Translations under genes and position numbers: made by a program
In this document: in pieces, positions 28,587-39,473 of the stretch
Numbering within the stretch: position 1 is the stretch's first letter
How the letters are laid out: the number at the start of each line of letters is the position of its first letter
Notes under the pieces: model-generated
What the model was told of the DNA's origin: nothing
Database searches by the model: none
What the model saw: the letters and a program-made list of their open reading frames with translations, nothing else
Source of the DNA: Thauera sedimentorum
GTDB taxonomy: Bacteria > Pseudomonadota > Gammaproteobacteria > Burkholderiales > Rhodocyclaceae
Length of the DNA: 64,000 bases
Assembly (NCBI RefSeq): GCF_014489115.1
Contig: NZ_JACTAH010000002.1
Coordinates: 372,001 to 436,000, forward strand
Direction: 5' to 3'

Positions 28587-30629
28587 GTGACCGACCGGAA
28601 TTCCTCCCTTCCGCCAGTAGACCCTCCTCGCTTCAGGTCGTACGCCGAGCTGCTCGCCACATGCCGTGAGCGCTATGTGGATCGCATCGGTTCGCTGCTG
28701 GAGACATCGGTGGAGCAGATCGACGCGGCGCTGCAGGCCCGCCGGCGTGCCGCTGCGGAGTTGAGCGAATCGCTCAGCCTGCTGGAGACCCAGTACCAGT
28801 TGCGCGCCATGGCGCGGGGACTGAGGACGAAGTTCCGCCGGAGCTTCGAGGACAGCTTCCGCCGCCGGACAGAGCCCGCACCGGCCGGGGATGCAGATGC
28901 CGACGAATCATGCCTGCTGCCCGCCTTCGGCCTGTCCACACCCGCGGACATCGAGGTCGCACCCGAGGTGATCGAGCTGTCCGCCCCGCTGATCGAGGCC
29001 ACCTCGGCGGAACTGGCCGAACTCCGTCCGCGGGTTGCCTGGCTGACCGGGCACGAGACGCTGGACGACAAGCACGATCCCCTGGGGCCGGTCGCGATCT
29101 GCGAGGCCGTGCTGGAGCTGTGTTCCGAGCTTGCCGGTGCAGCCGAGAACCGGGCGCTGATCAAGCAAATGCTGATGGACTCGGTGCGGACGGCGCTCGC
29201 CGCCCTGTTTGCCGAAACCAGCGCACAGCTCGCAGCCAGCAACGTGCCGCCGACCGCCGGACGCAGCCCCGCCCCGGCCGGCGACCTGCTGACGAGCGGC
29301 GGCGACAGCATGGAGGCGACGACCGAGCCGGCAGCCCCCCAGCAACCCTCCCGGCCCGCCCCCGCTCACAGCGGCACGGCGCTGCAGCAGGCGCTGGCCG
29401 GGTCGCCCCCCGGCGCGGCGACCCTGAGCCTGCAAGGCCGCGACTTCCCGCTGACCCATGGCACCGACGCCCTCGAGAACATCCTGCGCAACCTGCTGAC
29501 GGCGGGTATCGGCGAGCGCCTGGACGACGACGAAAGAATGATCGTCGACGTGGTCGCCTCCCTGTTCGACTACCTGTTCGACAGTGCGAGCATTCCCCGT
29601 CCGATCAAGCTGCTGCTGGCCCGGCTGCAGCTTCCCATCCTGCGCCTGGCACTTGCAGATCACGACTTCTTCGCCGATCGCCAGCACCCTGCGCGCCGGC
29701 TGCTCAACCTGCTCGCACTGGCGGGCGCCACGTGGGATGGCGAAATCACCCCCGACAGCGCCCTGCATCGTGAAGCGAGCCGCCTCATCGTAGACATCGA
29801 GCGCCACTCCGCGCGGGACTCGGGGGTGTTCGCCCGCGCCCGTCAGACGCTGGAGACCTGGCTGGCCGAACAGGAGCGCATGGCCGACGAACGCGCGGCG
29901 ACCCTCACCGACAAGCTGGTCCAGCGAGAGCGCGTGCAGATCGCCACACGCGAGGCGGAAGCGGTCGTCGCCCCCATCCGTGCGGACTCGACCCTGCCCG
30001 AGTCGCTGCGCCAGTTCGCCGGCGGCACCTGGGTGAAGGTACTCACCCATGCCCAGCAGGCCGGCGGCAGCAACGGTCCGGCATGGCGTGAAGCCACCGC
30101 TGCGCTGCAGGATCTGGTGTGGAGCGTGCAACCCAAGTACGACACCGCCGAGCGCGCACGCCTGGCCCGCCTGCTCAAGCCGCTGCTCGAAACGATGCGT
30201 GCCTGCATGGACCGCGCCGGCATCGATTCCGAAACCCGCGACGCCTTCTTTACCGAACTGGTCAGGCTGCATGCCGCGGCCGTCAAGGCCGGCATGTCCG
30301 GCGCGCCGGCCCGCCAGGTGGCCTACCGCGGAGACGCCGAGCCCGAACCCGACCCCGGGGGCGAGTTCGAGGTCGACATGCTCGGGCGCGGCGACTGGAT
30401 CGAACTGCGCGAACAGGACGGCAGCGTGCGGCGCGTGCGCCTGACCTGGATCAGCCCGGCGCGCACCCTCTACCTGTTCGCCAACCGCCAGGGCCAGCGC
30501 GCGGTCGCACTCACCCGCGAGGAACTGGCCCGGCGTTTCACCACCGGAGAGGCCACCGCCGCGGGCGAAGACACGCTGCTCGGGCGCATCGTCGACGATG
30601 CCCTGGACCGCCACGGGAACGAATCATGA
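28587..30629 (+). CDS. DUF1631 family protein
   Basis: 680 residues, largely helical. N-terminal SYAELLATCRERYVDRIGSLL and a central segment (DDERMIVDVVASLFDYLFD) are family-typical. The C-terminus carries a PilZ-like stretch (DWIELREQDGSVRRVRLTWISP, in two parts, then LYLFANRQGQRAVALTREEL), which might bind c-di-GMP or another ligand, though the Arg-box is not obvious. Old databases call such proteins thymidine phosphorylases without basis. The GTG at 28587 has GGAG 6 bases upstream and was preferred to an ATG at 28566 with no such site. It overlaps the HDOD gene (ATGA). Function unknown. Confidence 0.8.
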   Translation: MTDRNSSLPPVDPPRFRSYAELLATCRERYVDRIGSLLETSVEQIDAALQARRRAAAELSESLSLLETQYQLRAMARGLRTKFRRSFEDSFRRRTEPAPAGDADADESCLLPAFGLSTPADIEVAPEVIELSAPLIEATSAELAELRPRVAWLTGHETLDDKHDPLGPVAICEAVLELCSELAGAAENRALIKQMLMDSVRTALAALFAETSAQLAASNVPPTAGRSPAPAGDLLTSGGDSMEATTEPAAPQQPSRPAPAHSGTALQQALAGSPPGAATLSLQGRDFPLTHGTDALENILRNLLTAGIGERLDDDERMIVDVVASLFDYLFDSASIPRPIKLLLARLQLPILRLALADHDFFADRQHPARRLLNLLALAGATWDGEITPDSALHREASRLIVDIERHSARDSGVFARARQTLETWLAEQERMADERAATLTDKLVQRERVQIATREAEAVVAPIRADSTLPESLRQFAGGTWVKVLTHAQQAGGSNGPAWREATAALQDLVWSVQPKYDTAERARLARLLKPLLETMRACMDRAGIDSETRDAFFTELVRLHAAAVKAGMSGAPARQVAYRGDAEPEPDPGGEFEVDMLGRGDWIELREQDGSVRRVRLTWISPARTLYLFANRQGQRAVALTREELARRFTTGEATAAGEDTLLGRIVDDALDRHGNES

Positions 30630-31546
30630 ACCAGACCACCCGACCACCGCGCAACCACGAACACACGCGCGGCCAGATCCGCCGCTTCATCCTCGACGCC
30701 GAGTCGCTGCCCAGCCCCAAGGGTGCGGCTTTGCGCCTGATCGAGCTCGCGCGCGACCCCAACGCCAGCATCGACGAAACCGTGAGGGTCATCCAGACCG
30801 ACCCGGCGCTCACCGGCTTCGTGGTGCGCGCCGCCAACGCCGCGCGCTTCGGCGGCATCGAGCGCACCCTGGACCTCAAGCGCGCGGTGGTACGCGTGGG
30901 CATGCAGATGGTGCGCGCCCATGCGCTGGCCATTTCGATGATCCGCGACAACAAGAAGCTCGGCTGCAAGCACTTCGACTACATCCGGTTCTGGACCGAA
31001 TCGCTGTACACCGCGGTGCTGATGGACAACCTGGCCAAGCGTTACCGTGAGTTCCGCCCGGGCGAGGCCTTCGTACTCGGCCTGCTGGCCGGCGTCGGGC
31101 GGCTCGCCTTTGCCACCGCTGCGCCGGACGATTACGACGTGGTGCTGGCGCGCGCCACCTCGCGCGGCGTGCCGCTGGAGCTGCTGGAACAGGAAGCTTT
31201 CGGTTTCGACCACCACGAGCTGTCCTCCGTGCTGCTGGCCGACTGGGGCGTGCCGACCGAGCTGGCCGACGTGGTCTACTGGCAGTGCGACCCCGAAGGC
31301 GGCGGCCTGTTGCCCGACTCCCGCCCCTACCGCTTGGCCGGCGTGCTGCAACTGGCTGCGGGCCTCTCGGCCGAAGCGGTCGCACCGCCCGAGGAGGAAG
31401 GCGCCAGCGGCATCGTCTACCTGCGTGCCGCGCTGCTCGAACTGGACGACGAGGATATTGCCGAACTGACCGCCGATGCGATGGTGGAACTGCGCGACTG
31501 GCTGCAGATGATCGGCCTGCCGCCGCTGCGCAAGCCCGGCGGGTGA
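30626..31546 (+). CDS. HDOD domain-containing protein
   Basis: 306 residues. The HDOD (metal-dependent-hydrolase-related output) domain spans about residues 18-220: LPSPKGAALRLIELARDPNASI, then IQTDPALTGFVVRAANAA and LKRAVVRVGMQMVRAHAL (each read in parts). The catalytic HD pair is absent, as usual, so it is probably a signalling scaffold rather than an enzyme. It overlaps the DUF1631 gene by 4 bases, so the two are coupled and may work together; their possible link to second-messenger signalling is inference. A REP-like unit follows directly. Confidence 0.87.
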   Translation: MNQTTRPPRNHEHTRGQIRRFILDAESLPSPKGAALRLIELARDPNASIDETVRVIQTDPALTGFVVRAANAARFGGIERTLDLKRAVVRVGMQMVRAHALAISMIRDNKKLGCKHFDYIRFWTESLYTAVLMDNLAKRYREFRPGEAFVLGLLAGVGRLAFATAAPDDYDVVLARATSRGVPLELLEQEAFGFDHHELSSVLLADWGVPTELADVVYWQCDPEGGGLLPDSRPYRLAGVLQLAAGLSAEAVAPPEEEGASGIVYLRAALLELDDEDIAELTADAMVELRDWLQMIGLPPLRKPGG

Positions 31547-31550
31547 GCGC

Positions 31551-31622
31551 GTAGGAAGGGCCTTGGCCGCGATGCGGCGGAGGTCCTGCCATGCGCCGCA
31601 TCGCGGCCAAGGCCGCTCCCAC
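31551..31622. repeat. REP-like palindromic repeat, copy B
   Basis: The left arm (GTAGGAAGGGCCTTGGCCGC) has diverged from the other copies; the right arm (ATCGCGGCCAAGGCCGCTCC) is intact. It lies 4 bases after the HDOD stop and 35 before the ABC transporter gene, so it is at a 3' end. Confidence 0.82.
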
Positions 31623-31643
31623 ACCCCTGTCGGGGCCGCGGAG

Positions 31644-31649
31644 TAGAAT
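31644..31649 (+). promoter_or_regulatory. -10 element placing the ABC transporter mRNA as leaderless
   Basis: TAGAAT (5 of 6 to TATAAT) ends 7 bases before the ATG at 31657. Transcription starting at the usual distance would begin at or beside the start codon, and no Shine-Dalgarno sequence is present. No convincing -35 is visible. Confidence 0.4.
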
Positions 31650-31656
31650 CGCGGCC

Positions 31657-33465
31657 ATGCGACGCGCCGCCTCCCTCCCCCTGCCCGCTGCCGAAACGGC
31701 CGACCGCCGCGACTGGCAGACCCTCAAGAGCCTCTTCCCCTACCTGTGGGCCTACAAGGGCCGGGTGCTGTTCGCCCTGCTCTGCCTGGTGGCCGCCAAG
31801 GGCGCCAACGTCTCGGTGCCCATCGTTTTCAAGCACCTAATCGACACCCTGGGGCTGACCACCGAGCAGGCCTACGTGGTGGTGCCTGCCGCGCTGCTGC
31901 TGGCCTATGGCGTGCTGCGCTTTTCCAGCTCGCTGTTCACCGAGCTGCGCGAATTCGTCTTCGTGCGCGTCACCCAGCAGGCGGTGCGCGCCATCTCGCT
32001 GCAGGTCTTCCGCCACCTGCACGCGCTCAGCCTGCGCTTCCACCTGGAGCGCCAGACCGGCGGCCTGACCCGCGACATCGAGCGCGGCACGCGCTCGATC
32101 AACTCGCTGATCAGCTACACCCTGTACTCCATCCTGCCGACCCTGGTGGAGATCGGCCTGGTCATCGGCATCCTCCTGGTGCAGTACGACAGCATCTTCG
32201 CGATAGTCACCACGGTGACGCTCGCCGCCTACATCACCTTCACCGTCAAGGTCACCAACTGGCGCAACGCCCTGCGCCGGCGCGCCAACGAGCTCGACTC
32301 CGCGGCCAACGCGCGCGCCATCGACAGCCTGCTCAACTTCGAGACGGTGAAGTACTTCAACAACGAGGGCTTCGAGGCCGCGCGCTACGACGAGCAGTTG
32401 CAGAAGTGGATCCACGCGCAGACCGTCAACCAGCAGTCGCTCTCGCTGCTCAACCTCGGCCAGGCGGTGATCATCGCCGTCGGCGTGACCGCCATGATGT
32501 GGCAGGCCGCCATCCGGGTGGCCGACGGCAGCATGACCATCGGCGACATCGTGCTGGTCAACGCCTTCATGCTGCAGCTCTCCATCCCGCTCAACTTCCT
32601 TGGCGTGATGTACCGCGAGCTGCGCCAGGCGCTCACCGACATCGAGCGCATGTTCGGCCTGCTGCATGTAAACCAGGAAGTGGCCGACGCCCCGGACGCG
32701 CGTGCGCTGCTGCCCGGGCCGGCCGCGGTGCGCTTCGAGGCGGTCCGTTTTGCCTACGACCCCAAGCGCGCCATCCTGCACGGGGTCGATTTCGACGTGC
32801 CGGCCGGCGCCACGGTCGCGGTGGTGGGCCATTCCGGCTCTGGGAAATCCACCCTGGCGCGCCTGCTCTACCGCTTCTACGACGTGCAGGACGGCGCGAT
32901 CAAGGTGAACGGCCAGGACATCCGCGGACTCACCCAGTCCAGCCTGCGCGCGGCCATCGGCATCGTGCCGCAGGACACCGTGCTGTTCAACGACACCCTG
33001 TTCTACAACATCCAGTACGGTCGCCCCGACGCCCCGCGCGAGGAGGTCGAGGCCGCCGCGGACGCCGCCCAACTCACCGACTTCATCGCCCGCCTGCCGG
33101 ACGGTTTCGACACCCGGGTGGGCGAGCGCGGGCTCAAGCTCTCCGGCGGCGAGAAGCAGCGCGTGGCCATCGCCCGCGCGCTGCTGAAGAACCCCTCCAT
33201 CCTGATCTTCGACGAGGCCACCTCGGCGCTCGACTCCAAGACCGAGAAGGCCATCCAGGCCCAGCTCGAACGCGCCGCCGCGGGGCGTACCGCGCTGGTC
33301 ATCGCCCACCGCCTGTCCACGGTGATGAACGCCGACGAGATCATCGTGCTCGACCAGGGCCAAATCGTCGAGCGCGGCACCCACGCCGCGCTGCTCGCCC
33401 GTGGCGAGCACTACGCGCGCATGTGGGCGCTGCAGCAGCAGGAGGCCGAACAAGGCGAAGGCTGA
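31657..33465 (+). CDS. ABC exporter, Atm1/HMT type (ABCB7-like)
   Basis: 602-residue half-transporter with six membrane helices (about 25-310) fused to an ATPase (about 345-595). Motifs in order: Walker A GHSGSGKST, Q-loop IVPQDTVLFNDTLF, signature LSGGEKQRVAIARAL, Walker B ILIFDEATSALD and switch IAHRLSTV. The DIERGTRSI segment and the NFETVKYFNNE stretch are typical of mitochondrial Atm1 and bacterial homologues that export glutathione-linked sulfur or metal compounds, so it probably works as a homodimer in the inner membrane. It is alone on its transcript; the gene downstream is convergent. Confidence 0.93.
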   Translation: MRRAASLPLPAAETADRRDWQTLKSLFPYLWAYKGRVLFALLCLVAAKGANVSVPIVFKHLIDTLGLTTEQAYVVVPAALLLAYGVLRFSSSLFTELREFVFVRVTQQAVRAISLQVFRHLHALSLRFHLERQTGGLTRDIERGTRSINSLISYTLYSILPTLVEIGLVIGILLVQYDSIFAIVTTVTLAAYITFTVKVTNWRNALRRRANELDSAANARAIDSLLNFETVKYFNNEGFEAARYDEQLQKWIHAQTVNQQSLSLLNLGQAVIIAVGVTAMMWQAAIRVADGSMTIGDIVLVNAFMLQLSIPLNFLGVMYRELRQALTDIERMFGLLHVNQEVADAPDARALLPGPAAVRFEAVRFAYDPKRAILHGVDFDVPAGATVAVVGHSGSGKSTLARLLYRFYDVQDGAIKVNGQDIRGLTQSSLRAAIGIVPQDTVLFNDTLFYNIQYGRPDAPREEVEAAADAAQLTDFIARLPDGFDTRVGERGLKLSGGEKQRVAIARALLKNPSILIFDEATSALDSKTEKAIQAQLERAAAGRTALVIAHRLSTVMNADEIIVLDQGQIVERGTHAALLARGEHYARMWALQQQEAEQGEG

Positions 33466-33499
33466 CGGCGGCCCGGGCGCGGCAAGCGCAAGCGGCCGC

Positions 33500-35623
33500 T
33501 CAGGCCGATGCCAGCCACCAGCCGCCGGCGCCACGCGCCTTGACCTGATACATCGCGCGGTCGGCGCGGCGCATCAGTTCGTCGAGCGATTCGCCATGCT
33601 GGGGGTAGAGGCTGATGCCGATGCTGGCGTTGATGCGCAGCGCGTCGCCGTCGTGCGCGAACGGCGTGCGGACTGCCTCGATGACCTTGGCCGCCACCCG
33701 CTCGGCATCCTCCAGTGTGCCCATGCGTCCGAGCAGGATGACGAACTCGTCGCCCCCCACCCGCGCCACGGTATCGCTCTGGCGTACCTCGTCGAGCAGT
33801 TGTTGCGCCACGTGACGCAACATGCGGTCGCCCACCTCGTGGCCGTGGCGGTCGTTGAGCGGCTTGAAGCCGTCCAGGTCGAAGTACAGCAGCGCCATCG
33901 CATGTCCGTCACGCCGCGCCATGGCCATCGACTGCTCGAAGCGGCTGGCCAGCAGCACGCGGTTGGGCAGGCCGGTCAGGCTGTCGTGCAGGGCCAGATG
34001 GCGCACCCGCTCCTCGCCCGCGCGCCGCTCGGTGATGTCGGAGAAGATCGCCACGCTCTGCGCCAGCGCTCCGCTCTCGTCGCGCACGGCGGTCAGCGAC
34101 AGCGTCATCGGATAGCTGCCGCCGTCCTTGCGCACGCCTTCCAACTCGCCCTGCCAGTAGTCGCGCTCGCGTAGCGCCGCCCAGGCCCCGGCCAAAGCCT
34201 CGGCAGTCGAGCCACCACCGAAGGGGTCGCGCGAGATGCCCACCACCTCTTCCGCCGTGTGGCCGGTGATGCTGGCGAACGCGGGATTGACCGACTGCAC
34301 CACACCGTCGGCATCGAACACCACGATGCCCTCCGCGCTGCGCTCGAACATGCGCGCCGCCACCTCCAGCCGGGCCACCAGCTGCTTGCGTTCGGTGACA
34401 TCCATCATCACCCCGACCGTGCCGGCCGGCGCGCCGGCGGCGTCGCGATGCACCGCCGCACGCACCATCACGTCGCGCACCCGGCCACCGGCGTCGATGA
34501 TGCGGAAGGCTTCGTCGCAATCCTCGTCGGGCTGCTCGGCCAGACGGGCGAGACGCGTCCGGGCACGTGCGCGATCGTCAGGGTGGAGCAGCTCGCTCCA
34601 GGGCCGCCGCAGGCAGCTCTCCACCGCCAGGCCCGACAGCCGGCGCCAGGCCGGCCCAAGATAGGTGACCCGCTGCTCGGCATCGGTGCGGAAGAGCACG
34701 TCCTGCAGTTGCTCGGCCATCTCGCGGTGCCACTGCTCGGACTCCACCAGGCGGCGGTGCAGCCGATGCAGCTGCACGACCAGGGTAATGGTCATCGCCG
34801 CAATCAGCAGCGCCACGGTTCGCGCGCCCCACTCCAGCGTTGCCTGCCCCGGCGGCATGCCGTTGGCCGTCGCGGCCATCTGCCAGCTGCCATCGAGTAC
34901 CTGCACGTCCAGCCGGAAGGCTTCCTCGCGCTCGAACAGCTGCGGGTCTCCCCAGAACACCTCGCCCCGCTCGCCGAGTCCATCGACGCCGCGCAGGGCA
35001 ACCCGGAAAGGCAGTTTTTCCCGGTCCAGGCCGGCTTCGCGCAGCAGTCCGTCGAAATCGATCGGCGTACTCATCAGACCCCAGTAAGGGCCGCTGCGCG
35101 GCGGTCCGTCCGCAGGCGTGAGATGAATGGGCACACGGTGGATCAGCGCCCGTCCGCCCTGCACGAGCTCTACCGGGCCGGCCAGGACCGGCCGGCCGGA
35201 CTCGAGCATCAGCCGCGTGGCGGCGCCCTGTACCGGGTGATTGAGGAGATCGAGGCCGCGCACCGCCTCGTTGCCGCTGAGCGGATAGATCAACGCGACC
35301 ACGTTGTCCGGCGCCAGGGTGATGTTGCGCAACAGGGTGCGCTCGTTCATCAGCTCGCGTGCGTGGCGCTCGAAGTCCTCGGGGGAGATGCCGCCGCGCG
35401 CGGCCACCTCGGCAATGAGACCGGCCGTCATGTTGACCGCCCCGTTCAGCGCGCCTTCCAGCCGGGCACGAACCCCTGCGAGCTCGCTCAGCCGCTCGGC
35501 TCGCCAGCGTTCCTGCAGGCTCTGGCCGACCAGCGCACCGGCCACGATGACCAGCACCGAGGCGGTCAGACCGAGCACCAGCAGCACCGCGAGTCCGGCG
35601 GACTGGCGCGAAAGCGCACGCAT
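33500..35623 (-). CDS. CHASE-PAS-PAS-GGDEF membrane diguanylate cyclase
   Basis: 707 residues. A first membrane helix (about 8-30) and a periplasmic CHASE domain (with LAPDNVVALIYPLSGNEAV, then LDLLNHP) are followed by a second membrane helix near residue 275 and PAS domains at about 310-430 and 435-550. The GGDEF domain ends the protein. The active-site GGDEF is intact (RVGGDEFVILL) and an inhibitory I-site RxxD (RQSD) lies five residues before it, so it should make c-di-GMP and be feedback-inhibited. The ATG at 35621-35623 has GGGGGAGG upstream. It is divergent from aspA. Confidence 0.9.
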   Translation of the reverse strand: MRALSRQSAGLAVLLVLGLTASVLVIVAGALVGQSLQERWRAERLSELAGVRARLEGALNGAVNMTAGLIAEVAARGGISPEDFERHARELMNERTLLRNITLAPDNVVALIYPLSGNEAVRGLDLLNHPVQGAATRLMLESGRPVLAGPVELVQGGRALIHRVPIHLTPADGPPRSGPYWGLMSTPIDFDGLLREAGLDREKLPFRVALRGVDGLGERGEVFWGDPQLFEREEAFRLDVQVLDGSWQMAATANGMPPGQATLEWGARTVALLIAAMTITLVVQLHRLHRRLVESEQWHREMAEQLQDVLFRTDAEQRVTYLGPAWRRLSGLAVESCLRRPWSELLHPDDRARARTRLARLAEQPDEDCDEAFRIIDAGGRVRDVMVRAAVHRDAAGAPAGTVGVMMDVTERKQLVARLEVAARMFERSAEGIVVFDADGVVQSVNPAFASITGHTAEEVVGISRDPFGGGSTAEALAGAWAALRERDYWQGELEGVRKDGGSYPMTLSLTAVRDESGALAQSVAIFSDITERRAGEERVRHLALHDSLTGLPNRVLLASRFEQSMAMARRDGHAMALLYFDLDGFKPLNDRHGHEVGDRMLRHVAQQLLDEVRQSDTVARVGGDEFVILLGRMGTLEDAERVAAKVIEAVRTPFAHDGDALRINASIGISLYPQHGESLDELMRRADRAMYQVKARGAGGWWLASA

Positions 35624-35815
35624 GCGGCCTCCCCCAAAACTGATTCCGGGGAACATTGTAGGCATGCCCTCACCATCCGGGACGCGGAAATCGGCCACGT
35701 TCCGCGTCATCCGCTACACTCGTGCGCGGAACGGCGCCCCCGCCCCGACCTGCCGACGGCCCGCCGCACGCACCACATGCTGCCCGGCCGCCTCCCCACC
35801 AAGGAGACCGCACCG

Positions 35816-37219
<1,404 letters not shown>

Positions 37220-37242
37220 CCGACCGCCTGGAGAACGCCGAC

Positions 37243-38226
37243 ATGCCGTACCGCCCAGCCATTGCCCTGATCGCCACCGGCGGCACCATCGCCGGGGCGG
37301 CCGCATCGGCCACCGACACCACCGGCTACGCGGCCGGCAGCCTGGGCGCAGCCGAGCTGCTCGCCGCGGTGCCGCAACTGGGCGAACTTGCCGAGATCCG
37401 CGCCGAACAGGCGTTCAATCTCGACAGCAAGGACATGGGCCCGGGGCACTGGCTGCAGCTCGCCCGCCGTGCCCAGGCCCTGCTCGACGATCCTGCGATC
37501 GACGGCATCGTCATCACGCACGGCACCGACACGCTGGAGGAAACCGCCTGGTTCCTGCACCTGGTGCTGCAGGGCGACAAGCCGGTGGTGATGACCGCGG
37601 CGATGCGCCCGGCCACCGCGCTGTCGGCCGACGGGCCGATGAACCTGTGGGAGGCCGTGCAGGTGGCAAGCAGCGCCGCCTTCCGCGGCCCCGGCGTGCT
37701 GGTGGCGGTGGGCGGGGAGGTGTTCGGCGCGGCCGACTTCGCCAAGTGCCATACCGTCCGCCCGGCGGCCTTCTGCGCCCCGCAGGGCGGTCCGATGGGA
37801 CTCGCCGCACCGCCGGCCCGCCTGCGCGGCGGACACACGGCGCCGGCCGCATTGCTCGCGCGCGGCACCCTGGACACGGTGCGCGAGCTGCCCTGGGTGG
37901 AGGTGCTGCACGTCTCCGCAGGCGCCGACCCGCGCCTGCTCGACCTGCTGCGCGACGCCGGCGCAGCCGGCGTGGTGCTGGCGCTGCCGGGCAACGGCAG
38001 CCTGCCGGACGCCTGGTTGCCGGCCATCGCGCGCGCAGCAGGCGCCGGCCTGCGCCTGCTGCGCGCCAGCCGGGTCGCCGCCGGACCGGTCACCGAGCGC
38101 GGCCGCGCCAGCCCCCTGCCGGCGGCCGGTTTCCGCACGGCACTGCAGGCGCGCATCCTGCTGATGCTGGCGCTTGCCACCGGCGACGATAGCCTGCTCG
38201 CGCGCGGGGTCGTGGCGCCGGGCTGA
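37243..38226 (+). CDS. L-asparaginase (type II-like)
   Basis: 327 residues. The two catalytic Thr motifs are present: ATGGTIAG near residue 11 and THGTDTLEETA near residue 88. It hydrolyses L-asparagine to aspartate and ammonia. The ATG at 37243 (MPYRPAI) has GGAG 9 bases upstream; an in-frame GTG at 37216 overlaps the aspA stop (GTGA) and would add nine residues. No signal peptide is evident, so it is probably cytoplasmic despite the type II resemblance. It is translationally close to aspA, and the two form an asparagine-to-fumarate pathway. Confidence 0.9.
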   Translation: MPYRPAIALIATGGTIAGAAASATDTTGYAAGSLGAAELLAAVPQLGELAEIRAEQAFNLDSKDMGPGHWLQLARRAQALLDDPAIDGIVITHGTDTLEETAWFLHLVLQGDKPVVMTAAMRPATALSADGPMNLWEAVQVASSAAFRGPGVLVAVGGEVFGAADFAKCHTVRPAAFCAPQGGPMGLAAPPARLRGGHTAPAALLARGTLDTVRELPWVEVLHVSAGADPRLLDLLRDAGAAGVVLALPGNGSLPDAWLPAIARAAGAGLRLLRASRVAAGPVTERGRASPLPAAGFRTALQARILLMLALATGDDSLLARGVVAPG

Positions 38227-38309
38227 ACGCCGGGCCGCCCCTAGCCCGGAGTCGCTCCCTCGGGGCGTCGCGCCGGCCCGGCCAGGGCCAAGCGTGGGGG
38301 GCTGTTCCC

Positions 38310-39251
38310 TCAGAGCCCCGGGTCGGTGCCGCCGCCGGCCAGCGCGGCATCAACGATGCGCCGGTTCAGGTGCGGCGCGAACAGCTCGATGAAGGCATAC
38401 ACGTAGCCGCGCAGCCAGGCCTTGCGCGGGATGCCGATGCGGGTGGTGCTGGATTCGAACAGGTGGGCGGCGTCCGCCATGCCGAGGTTGCGGTCCACCA
38501 CCGGGTCGTAGGCCATGCGCGCCAGGATGCCGATGCCCAGGCCCATGCCGACATAGGTCTTGATCACGTCCGAGTCGATCGCGGTGAGCACCACGTTGGG
38601 CTTCAGCCCGCGGCCGAGGAAGGCCTTGTTGATCTGGTTGCGCCCGGTGAAGGCGAAGTCGTAGGTGACGATGGGCCAGCGCGCGATCTCCTCCAGGGTC
38701 AGCGGGCTGGCCTGCAGGATGGGGTGGCGTTGCGGCGCGACGATGCAGCGGTTCCACTGATGGCAGGGCAGGGTCACCAGTTCGTCGAACTCGGCGATGG
38801 CCTCGGTGGCGATGGCGATGTCGGCCTCGCCGGAGAGCACCATCTCGCACACCTGGCGCGGATTGCCCTGGTGCAGCTCGAGCTTGACCTGCGGGTAGCG
38901 CTGCATGAAATCGCGCACCACGGCGGGCAGGGCGTAGCGCGCCTGGGTGTGGGTGGTGGCGATCGACAGGCGGCCGGCGGCCTCGTTGCTGAACTCCTCG
39001 CCGACCTGGCGCAGGTTGTCCATGTCGCGCAGCATGCGGCCGACGATCTCCAGCACCGCACGGCCCGGTTCGGTGATCTCCACCAGGCGCTTGCCATGGC
39101 GTACGAAGATCTCCACCCCGAGCTCGGATTCGAGCTGACGGATCTGCTTCGACACCCCGGGCTGCGAGGTGAACAGCGCCTCCGCCGCCTCGGAGACGTT
39201 GAGCCCGTGGCGGGCCACTTCATGCACATAGCGCAGTTGCTGGAGGTTCAT
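38310..39251 (-). CDS. cysB: LysR-family regulator CysB
   Basis: 313 residues. An N-terminal winged helix-turn-helix (about 1-60, MNLQQLRYVHEVA then TSQPGVSKQIRQLE) and a C-terminal inducer domain with TTHTQARYALP and GRNQINKAFL are close to E. coli CysB. CysB with N-acetylserine activates the sulfate-assimilation genes. It is divergent from cysI with a 222-base gap that holds a REP-like unit and a candidate operator. The order cysB<>cysI supports direct control of the cluster. Confidence 0.94.
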   Translation of the reverse strand: MNLQQLRYVHEVARHGLNVSEAAEALFTSQPGVSKQIRQLESELGVEIFVRHGKRLVEITEPGRAVLEIVGRMLRDMDNLRQVGEEFSNEAAGRLSIATTHTQARYALPAVVRDFMQRYPQVKLELHQGNPRQVCEMVLSGEADIAIATEAIAEFDELVTLPCHQWNRCIVAPQRHPILQASPLTLEEIARWPIVTYDFAFTGRNQINKAFLGRGLKPNVVLTAIDSDVIKTYVGMGLGIGILARMAYDPVVDRNLGMADAAHLFESSTTRIGIPRKAWLRGYVYAFIELFAPHLNRRIVDAALAGGGTDPGL

Positions 39252-39276
39252 TGCCGATCCCGTCGGAGGGGTTCCC

Positions 39277-39349
39277 GTAGGAGCGGGCTTGCCCGCGATG
39301 GCGGCGTCCGGGGTGTGCCGGATCGATTCGCGGCCAAGGCCGCTCCTAC
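39277..39349. repeat. REP-like palindromic repeat, copy C
   Basis: The left arm GTAGGAGCGGGCTTGCCCGC and the right arm GCGGCCAAGGCCGCTCCTAC are intact, with GATGGCGGC inside. It lies in the divergent cysB/cysI intergenic region, 26 bases before the cysB start, an unusual place for a unit otherwise found at gene ends. Confidence 0.82.
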
Positions 39350-39363
39350 AATCAAAATAACCA

Positions 39364-39395
39364 GAAGTTCTTAGAGTCTAACGCAGAACAACTTC
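39364..39395 (+). promoter_or_regulatory. Candidate CysB site upstream of cysI
   Basis: GAAGTTCTT (39364-39372) and AGAACAACTTC (39385-39395) form an imperfect inverted repeat in the AT-richest part of the cysB/cysI gap, 79 bases before cysI. Position and symmetry fit a LysR-type site; sequence identity to known CysB sites is loose. Confidence 0.4.
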
Positions 39396-39473
39396 CAGCA
39401 CCTATCGCCTCGTTTTACGATGCGCCGCACCATCCCGAGGACCCGGCGCTGGCCGGGCAGACAGAGAACCGCG

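Noticed and set aside
28587..30629. Annotation of the DUF1631 gene as thymidine phosphorylase.
   Set aside because: Nothing in the sequence resembles the phosphorylase fold or its active site; the label is an old database error.
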